Shown here: one piece after another, positions 52,025 through 57,144 of the stretch
Numbering within the stretch: the stretch's first letter is position 1
How the letters are laid out: each line of letters begins with the position of its first letter
Assembly: GCA_027459465.1 (NCBI GenBank)
Contig: DAIDIH010000389.1
Span: 1 to 57,144 of the forward strand
Direction of reading: 5' to 3'
DNA from: Bryobacterales bacterium
Lineage (GTDB): Bacteria > Acidobacteriota > Terriglobia > Bryobacterales > Bryobacteraceae
DNA: 57,144 bases
Notes under the pieces: model-generated
Database searches by the model: none
Seen by the model: only the letters and a program-made list of their open reading frames with translations
Told to the model about the DNA's origin: nothing
Translations under genes and position numbers: made by a program

Positions 52025-55000
52025 TTATTTCGTAAGTAGGAACTCGCCCCGACGGAGGGCGCGGGATTTCATCCAGACGAAGAAGACGGGGACGAGGATG
52101 AGGACGTGGATGGTGGAGGTGACCATGCCGCCGACGATGGGGGCGGCGATGGGTTTCATGACGTCGGAGCCGACGCCGGTTTCCCAGAGAATGGGGGCGA
52201 GGGTGGCGAGGACGGCGGCGACGGTCATGAGTTTGGGGCGGAGGCGGTGGACGGCGCCTTCGATGGCGGCGGCGGCGACGTCGGCATGAGTTTTGACTTG
52301 ACCGGCGGCGGCGCGGCGTTCGAGAGCTTCGTGGAGATAGACGACCATGACGACGCCGGTTTCGACGGCTATGCCGAAGAGGGCGATGTAGCCGACCCAG
52401 ACGGCGACGCTGAAGTTATAGCCGAGGAGCCACTGAAGTAACAGGCCTCCGCTCATGGCGTAGATGGTGGGAAAGATCAACACGAGGGCTTCGCCGACGG
52501 ATTTGAAGACAAGATAGAGAAGCACGAAGATGAGAAAGAAGACGACGGGGAGGATGAAGTTGAGGCGTTCGCGGGCGCGCATTTCGAACTCGTATTCGCC
52601 GGACCATTTCCAGTGAAAACCGGGCGGCGGCGCTAACTCGCGGCGGAGCAGGGTCTGGGCGCGGTTCACGAAGCCGCCGTAGTTGTGGGTGTTGAGGTCG
52701 ACGAAGACGTAACCGGTGAGTTGCGCATCTTCGTCGCGAATCATGGCGGGGCCTTTGGAGAAGGTGAGGCGGGCGACTTCGGCCAGGGGAACCTGGACGC
52801 CACCGGGCGAGGAGACGAGGACGCGGCCTAACTTGCCGAGGTCGTCGCGGAAGTCCGGGGCGTAGCGGACGGCGACGGGGTAGCGCTCGCGGCCTTCGAT
52901 GTTTTCGGCGATGGTTTCGCCGCCGATGCCGGATTCGATGGCCATCTGGACTTCTCCGACGGTGAGGCCGTAACGGGCGGCTTCGGCGCGGTCGACCTGG
53001 ATGTTGATGTAGTTGCCCTGGGAGACGCGTTCGGCGAAGACGCTGCGGACTTCGGGCATCCCGCCTAGGACGCGCTGCATCTGGCTGCCGAGCGCCTCGA
53101 TGCCCTGCACATTGGGCCCCTGGATTTTGAGGCCGACGGGCGTCTTGATGCCGGTCAGTTCCATGTCGAGGCGGTTTTGGATCGGCATGGTCCAGGTATT
53201 GGTGAGGCCGGGGAACTGTAACTTCGCGTCCATTTCGGTGACTAACTTCGAGTAAGTCATGCCGGGGCGCCACTGGTCCATCGGCTTCAGAACGATCGTT
53301 GTGTCGTACATGTCGAGGGGGGCGTTGTCGGTGGCACTGTCGCTGCGGCCGACGGCGCCGAAGACGGATTCGACTTCAGGGAAAGAGCGGAGAACGCGGT
53401 CCTGCTCCTGCATGAGGCGGGAGGCTTCGGTGACCGAGATTCCGGGCAGGGCGCTGGGCATGTAGAGGGCGGCGCCTTCATTAAGAGGGGGCATGAACTG
53501 GCTTCCGATGCGGAAGGCGAGCGGGGCGCAGACGGCGAGGAAGGCGAGGTTGAGCGCGACGGTGACCCAGGGATGACGGAGGCACCAGCGGAGGACGGGG
53601 AGATAGAGGGCTTGGGTAAAGCGGGAGATGGGGTTGGCGGATTCCGGTTTGAGGCGGCCGCGGAGGAAGAGGACCATGAGCGGGGGGACGACGGTGATGG
53701 CGAGGAGGGAGGAGAAGCCGACGGCTAGCGTTTTGGTCCAGGCGAGGGGGCGGAAGAGGCGGCCTTCCTGGGCTTCGAGGAGAAAGACCGGGAGGAAGGA
53801 GACGACGATGATGAGGAGAGAATAAAACAAAGCGGGGCCGACTTGTTTTGCGGCGGCGATGAGGATGCCGCGGCGCGCGCGGCCGTTGATCTCGCCGCCC
53901 GAGGCCGCCTGCGCCTCCGACAGATGGCGGTAGCCGTTTTCGACCATAACGATGGCGGCGTCGACGAGGACTCCGATGGCGAGGGCGAGGCCGCCGAGGG
54001 ACATGATGTTGGAACTTACGCCGAGCCAGTACATGGGCAGGAACGAGGCGAGGACGGCGACGGGGAGGGTGAGGATGGGGATGAGGGCGGAGCGGAAGTG
54101 GAAGAGGAAGACGGTGATGACGAGGCTGACGATGATGGCTTCTTCGAGCAGGTCGCGTTCGAGGGTCGAGATGGAGGCGCGGACCAGACCCGAGCGGTCG
54201 TAGGCGGTTTCGACCTCGACGCCGGGCGGGAGGGAGGCGGCGATTTCCTGGAGTTTGGCTTTCACGCCGGAGATGACGTTGAGGGCGTTCATGCCGTAGC
54301 GCATGACGACGATGCCGCCGACGGTTTCGCCTTCGCCGTTCCACTCGGCGACGCCGCGGCGGATGTCGGGGCCGAAGGCGACGGTTCCGATATCCTTGAC
54401 CATGACCGCGGTTCCGTTCTTGGCGGCTACGGGAATGTTTTCGAGATCGGAGAGGGAGCGGAAGTAACCCATGCCGCGAATCATGTACTCGGCTCCTCCG
54501 AACTCGATGAGACGTCCGCCGACTTCGTTGGTGCTTCCGCGGATTTTGTCGATGATGGTTTCGAGAGGGATGTTATAGGCGCGTAACTTATCGGGGTCGA
54601 GGCGGACCTGGTACTGGCGCACGAAGCCTCCGATGGTGGCGACTTCGGCGACGCCGGGGACGGATTCAAGCTGGTAGCGCAGGTACCAATCCTGGAGGGA
54701 GCGTAAGTCGGCGAGGCTGTAGCGGTGGCCGCGGTCGACGAGGGCGTATTCGAAGACCCAGCCGGCGCCGGTGGCGTCGGGGCCGATGGCAGGACTTACG
54801 CCGCGGGGCAGCCTGCCTTGGATCTGCTGGAGATACTCGAGGACGCGGCTGCGGGCCCAATATAAGTCGGTTCCGTCTTCGAAGACGACGAAGACATAGG
54901 AGTCGCCCAACATGGTTTGGGCGCGGACGGCTTTGACGCGGGGCGCGGCGAGCATGGCGGTGACGATGGGGTAGGAGACCTGGTCCTCGATGAGGTTGGG

Positions 55001-55171
55001 CGGTTGGCCGTTCCACTCGGTGTGAATGATGACCTGGACGTCGCTGATGTCCGGCAGGGCGTCAAGCGGGATGCGGCCGATGGCCCAGAAGCCGGCGACG
55101 GCGAGAGCGACGACGGCGGTGAAGACGAGGAAGCGATTCCGCGCGCAGACTTCGATCCAGCGGGCGATCAT
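52025..55171 (-). CDS. heavy-metal-efflux RND transporter (CusA/CzcA family)
   Basis: The 1048-residue inner-membrane pump has the HME-RND pattern: DALPDISDVQVIIHTEWNGQ, TM4 GGLALAIGVLVDAAIVMVEN with the proton-relay Asp, LVPVGPA-like GPALFYSLLIIVVSFLPVFL, and C-terminal VETGVVMVVYLHEALERRA. Compared from memory with CusA, the PG-M-S and RYG-M positions carry Ile and Leu (LPGISV, RYGLTV), so Cu/Ag specificity is not secure. GGAGGC upstream of its ATG lies in the end of the adaptor gene, which it abuts directly. Confidence 0.93.
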   Translation of the reverse strand: MIARWIEVCARNRFLVFTAVVALAVAGFWAIGRIPLDALPDISDVQVIIHTEWNGQPPNLIEDQVSYPIVTAMLAAPRVKAVRAQTMLGDSYVFVVFEDGTDLYWARSRVLEYLQQIQGRLPRGVSPAIGPDATGAGWVFEYALVDRGHRYSLADLRSLQDWYLRYQLESVPGVAEVATIGGFVRQYQVRLDPDKLRAYNIPLETIIDKIRGSTNEVGGRLIEFGGAEYMIRGMGYFRSLSDLENIPVAAKNGTAVMVKDIGTVAFGPDIRRGVAEWNGEGETVGGIVVMRYGMNALNVISGVKAKLQEIAASLPPGVEVETAYDRSGLVRASISTLERDLLEEAIIVSLVITVFLFHFRSALIPILTLPVAVLASFLPMYWLGVSSNIMSLGGLALAIGVLVDAAIVMVENGYRHLSEAQAASGGEINGRARRGILIAAAKQVGPALFYSLLIIVVSFLPVFLLEAQEGRLFRPLAWTKTLAVGFSSLLAITVVPPLMVLFLRGRLKPESANPISRFTQALYLPVLRWCLRHPWVTVALNLAFLAVCAPLAFRIGSQFMPPLNEGAALYMPSALPGISVTEASRLMQEQDRVLRSFPEVESVFGAVGRSDSATDNAPLDMYDTTIVLKPMDQWRPGMTYSKLVTEMDAKLQFPGLTNTWTMPIQNRLDMELTGIKTPVGLKIQGPNVQGIEALGSQMQRVLGGMPEVRSVFAERVSQGNYINIQVDRAEAARYGLTVGEVQMAIESGIGGETIAENIEGRERYPVAVRYAPDFRDDLGKLGRVLVSSPGGVQVPLAEVARLTFSKGPAMIRDEDAQLTGYVFVDLNTHNYGGFVNRAQTLLRRELAPPPGFHWKWSGEYEFEMRARERLNFILPVVFFLIFVLLYLVFKSVGEALVLIFPTIYAMSGGLLLQWLLGYNFSVAVWVGYIALFGIAVETGVVMVVYLHEALERRAAAGQVKTHADVAAAAIEGAVHRLRPKLMTVAAVLATLAPILWETGVGSDVMKPIAAPIVGGMVTSTIHVLILVPVFFVWMKSRALRRGEFLLTK

Positions 55172-56692
55172 TTACATGCCTCCTTCGGCGGTGACGGAGA
55201 GGTCGCGACGGGCGAGGGATTGGCCTCCGCGGGCGGCTGTTACCGTGATGCGCCACGCGCCGCCGGAGGGAAGGCGGGCGGAGCCGATGTAGATGCCGTT
55301 GCCCACGGGCTTTAGTGCGGTCACGAAGCGGGTGGCGGCCATGCCCATTTCGGCCATGGCGGGTTGGAAGAAGGTGACGGCGACATCGGCGCCATCGATA
55401 GGCTTGCCGTCGGCTCCGCGGAGGGAAACGCGCACGGCGTTATCGCCCTTGCGCAGCGTGGCGGGGTTGGTTGCAAAGTCGATCTGAGCGCCTGGCGTGG
55501 CGGAGGTGGTTGGTGGAGAGGCGGCGGTGGGTGGCGCGAAGTCGTTCATCGCCGACTGCAGTTGGCTTTCGGAGTCGAGCAGGAAGTTAGCGGAGGTGAC
55601 AATGCGGTCGCCAGCTTTCAAGCCGCTGAGAATTACGAGGTCGTCGCCGGCGCGGGGGCCAACCTGGATTTCTCGCGGCACGTAGTGGCCGCCGCCGGAG
55701 TCGAGGAAGGAGATCCAGCGGGTGCCCGTTTGGAAAGCGCCGGAGGCGGGGATGGTCAGGCGGCGGCCCATGGGCAGGACGATGCGAACATTGACGAACA
55801 TGCCGAGTGAGAGTGTCATGGCGGGATTGGCGACCTCGATGCGGACCTTGGCAGTGCGGGTGGCAGGGTCAAGTTCGGGCCAGATGAAACCCACGCGACC
55901 GTGGAATGTGCGGCCGGGATAGGCGTCGACGGTGATTTCGGCGGGGTATCCGACTTTTACGCGGCCGAGGTCGTCCTGAAAGACCTGGGCGTAGACCCAG
56001 ACGCGGCTGAGATCGGCGACCGAGTATAGGGTAGCGCCGGGCTGGACGTACATGTTGGGCAGCGCCAACCGACGAGTGACGTAGCCTTCGGCGGGGGAGT
56101 CGATTTCGAGTTCCTGCTGGACGGCACCAGTTTCGCGCAGGCGGGCGATGTCGCGGTCCGGAACCTCGAACTGGCGCAGACGGGCTTCGGCGGCGGCGAT
56201 GAGGCTTTTGGCTCCGGCCGAAACTCCTTCCACGGTGCTGCCGAGGAGCAGGCCTCCGTTCTGGCGGGCGAGTAAGTACTCCTGTTCGGTGGTTACTAAG
56301 TCGGGACTGTAGACGGTAAGTAATGGCTGGCCTTTGTGGACGCGTTGATACGTGGAGTTGACGAAGACTTTTCGTACCCAGCCCGCGAAGCGGACCTGGA
56401 CGTCGGCGAGCCGGGTTTCGTCGGCTTCGATGTTGCCGGTGGTGCGGACTTCGTCCTCGACGTTGCGGAGGGCGACCTCGCCGGTTTTCACCCCGATGGT
56501 TTGGATGCGCTGGGGAGTGAGGTCAACCGGGGCGAGCGAGGGTTCCGGCGCGGTGGCGCTCTGGACGACGGGCGGCGGAGCGGTGGGTTGGGGCCGCGGT
56601 TTTCGATCCCGCCAAAGCAGGTAGGCGAGCGACGATGCCAAGGCGATGGCGAGGGCGGCTGTCATGAAAAACGCGGTTCGATATCGTTCCAT
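55172..56692 (-). CDS. RND periplasmic adaptor (CusB-like) with C-terminal YtkA-like domain
   Basis: The 506-residue membrane-fusion protein starts with an anchor (FFMTAALAIALASSLAYLLW), then barrel-sandwich, hairpin and beta-barrel parts (VRFAGWVRKVFVNSTYQRVH, YAQVFQDDLGRVKVGYPAEI). The last ~100 residues form a YtkA/FixH-like domain with FFQPAMAEMGMAATR and GAWRITVTAA. The CusB N-terminal Met-rich metal-binding strand is missing. ATG at 56692 follows GGAGGT; ATG at 56704 is the alternative. Outer-membrane partner is immediately upstream. Confidence 0.9.
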   Translation of the reverse strand: MERYRTAFFMTAALAIALASSLAYLLWRDRKPRPQPTAPPPVVQSATAPEPSLAPVDLTPQRIQTIGVKTGEVALRNVEDEVRTTGNIEADETRLADVQVRFAGWVRKVFVNSTYQRVHKGQPLLTVYSPDLVTTEQEYLLARQNGGLLLGSTVEGVSAGAKSLIAAAEARLRQFEVPDRDIARLRETGAVQQELEIDSPAEGYVTRRLALPNMYVQPGATLYSVADLSRVWVYAQVFQDDLGRVKVGYPAEITVDAYPGRTFHGRVGFIWPELDPATRTAKVRIEVANPAMTLSLGMFVNVRIVLPMGRRLTIPASGAFQTGTRWISFLDSGGGHYVPREIQVGPRAGDDLVILSGLKAGDRIVTSANFLLDSESQLQSAMNDFAPPTAASPPTTSATPGAQIDFATNPATLRKGDNAVRVSLRGADGKPIDGADVAVTFFQPAMAEMGMAATRFVTALKPVGNGIYIGSARLPSGGAWRITVTAARGGQSLARRDLSVTAEGGM

Positions 56693-56706
56693 CGGGACCT
56701 CCATGG

Positions 56707-57144
56707 TTAGTGAAGCCTCGCTCCGGTCCACTGTTCGATGCGGGCGAGGGAGGTTTCGCGGTCCGCGACGAGTTTCCAGAACTCTTCATCGAAGTTGACG
56801 ATGTCGCGGAAGGAGTTGAGCAAGGTTTGAAAGTCCTCGCGATTGGTTTCATAGGCGGCGAGGCCGGCGCGGTAGGCGGCCATGGCCTGGGGCATCAGCC
56901 CCTGGCTGTAGATTTTGAGAACGCGATCGGTGGTTTGGGCGGAGATGAGTTCGCTACGCACATTGAACGAGGTGGTCTGCACCTGGCTTTCGTATTGCTG
57001 TTTGGACTGGTGGAGTTCGTCGACGGCCTGGCTCATTTCGGGGTCGAGCTTGCGTTTGCGATAGATGGGCAGCCTGGCGCCGAAGGTGAGCATGTAATAG
57101 TCGCGGTAGCCGGGGCCGGTGGACTGCCACATGTACTGGACGTT
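56707..57144 (-). CDS. TolC-family outer-membrane efflux protein, C-terminal part
   Basis: The last ~145 residues of a TolC/CusC-type channel; the gene continues past the window end. It has YYMLTFGARLPIYRKRKLDP, the helix LHQSKQQYESQVQTTSFNV, and VADRETSLARIEQWTG at the C-terminus, as in CusC-type proteins. It is first in the RND operon, 15 nt before the adaptor start. Confidence 0.85.
   Translation of the reverse strand, partial: NVQYMWQSTGPGYRDYYMLTFGARLPIYRKRKLDPEMSQAVDELHQSKQQYESQVQTTSFNVRSELISAQTTDRVLKIYSQGLMPQAMAAYRAGLAAYETNREDFQTLLNSFRDIVNFDEEFWKLVADRETSLARIEQWTGARLH

Noticed and set aside
1..57144. tRNA, rRNA, CRISPR, riboswitch or intact insertion sequence
   Set aside because: Reading by eye revealed none; a dedicated covariance or repeat search would be needed to exclude small ones.

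Overview
The window looks like a chromosomal segment of an Acidobacteriota member, most likely near Solibacter/Bryobacter. This is inferred from gene content: two very large carboxypeptidase-regulatory/TonB-type outer-membrane proteins, two VWFA-related secreted proteins (TIGR03436 type), a TIGR03435 (DUF3738) protein, an orphan ADOP-type ABC permease, an ECF sigma factor translationally coupled to a Ser/Thr kinase, RHS proteins and a DUF1080 protein. GC is high throughout. No rRNA, tRNA, CRISPR array, replication origin or intact insertion sequence was seen.

Layout. 1-3400: the 3' end of an RHS protein with a glucosaminidase-like tip, a small secreted neighbour that may be its immunity protein, pseudogene debris, and a higBA toxin-antitoxin pair. 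3500-7600: a Tat-exported molybdenum hydroxylase operon (2Fe-2S, Moco and FAD subunits) ending in a small Cys-rich gene. 7680-10470: a TPR lipoprotein-like or secreted protein and a DUF1080 protein that appears to start at CTG. 10540-14560: miaA, a Tat-secreted glycosidase-like protein and an unknown gene. 14570-20930: hemB, divergent from an erpA-murQ-murA-rhodanese-phosphoesterase run, then arsR-arsM. 21300-27260: vapBC, fur plus an FHA-GAF-SpoIIE phosphatase, kdgK, a VWA protein and an S24-peptidase fusion. 27300-32300: decayed DNA (MFS, PD40, PIN, HicB, DUF5615 and transposase remnants) around an intact ADOP permease and a DUF433 gene. 33000-41400: a five-gene same-strand run, histidine kinase, response regulator, TIGR03435 protein, TonB-type protein, VWA protein. 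41400-42300: an in-frame chimera pseudogene made of ECF-sigma and HAF-repeat pieces. 42300-45200: two membrane/exported proteins of unknown role and an epimerase. 45300-48370: ECF sigma plus kinase. 48380-51870: a second TonB-type protein. 52000-57144: a CusCBA-like RND metal-efflux operon, cut by the window end.

How genes work together. The clearest partnerships come from 1-8 nt overlaps: higB/higA, vapB/vapC, fur/SpoIIE phosphatase, arsR/arsM, histidine kinase/response regulator, sigma/kinase, the molybdenum hydroxylase subunits, and TPR/DUF1080. Several first genes have a TANNNT hexamer 6-9 nt upstream of ATG and little or no Shine-Dalgarno sequence, which suggests leaderless transcripts. 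All family names are from recognition of the translated sequence; no database search was run.
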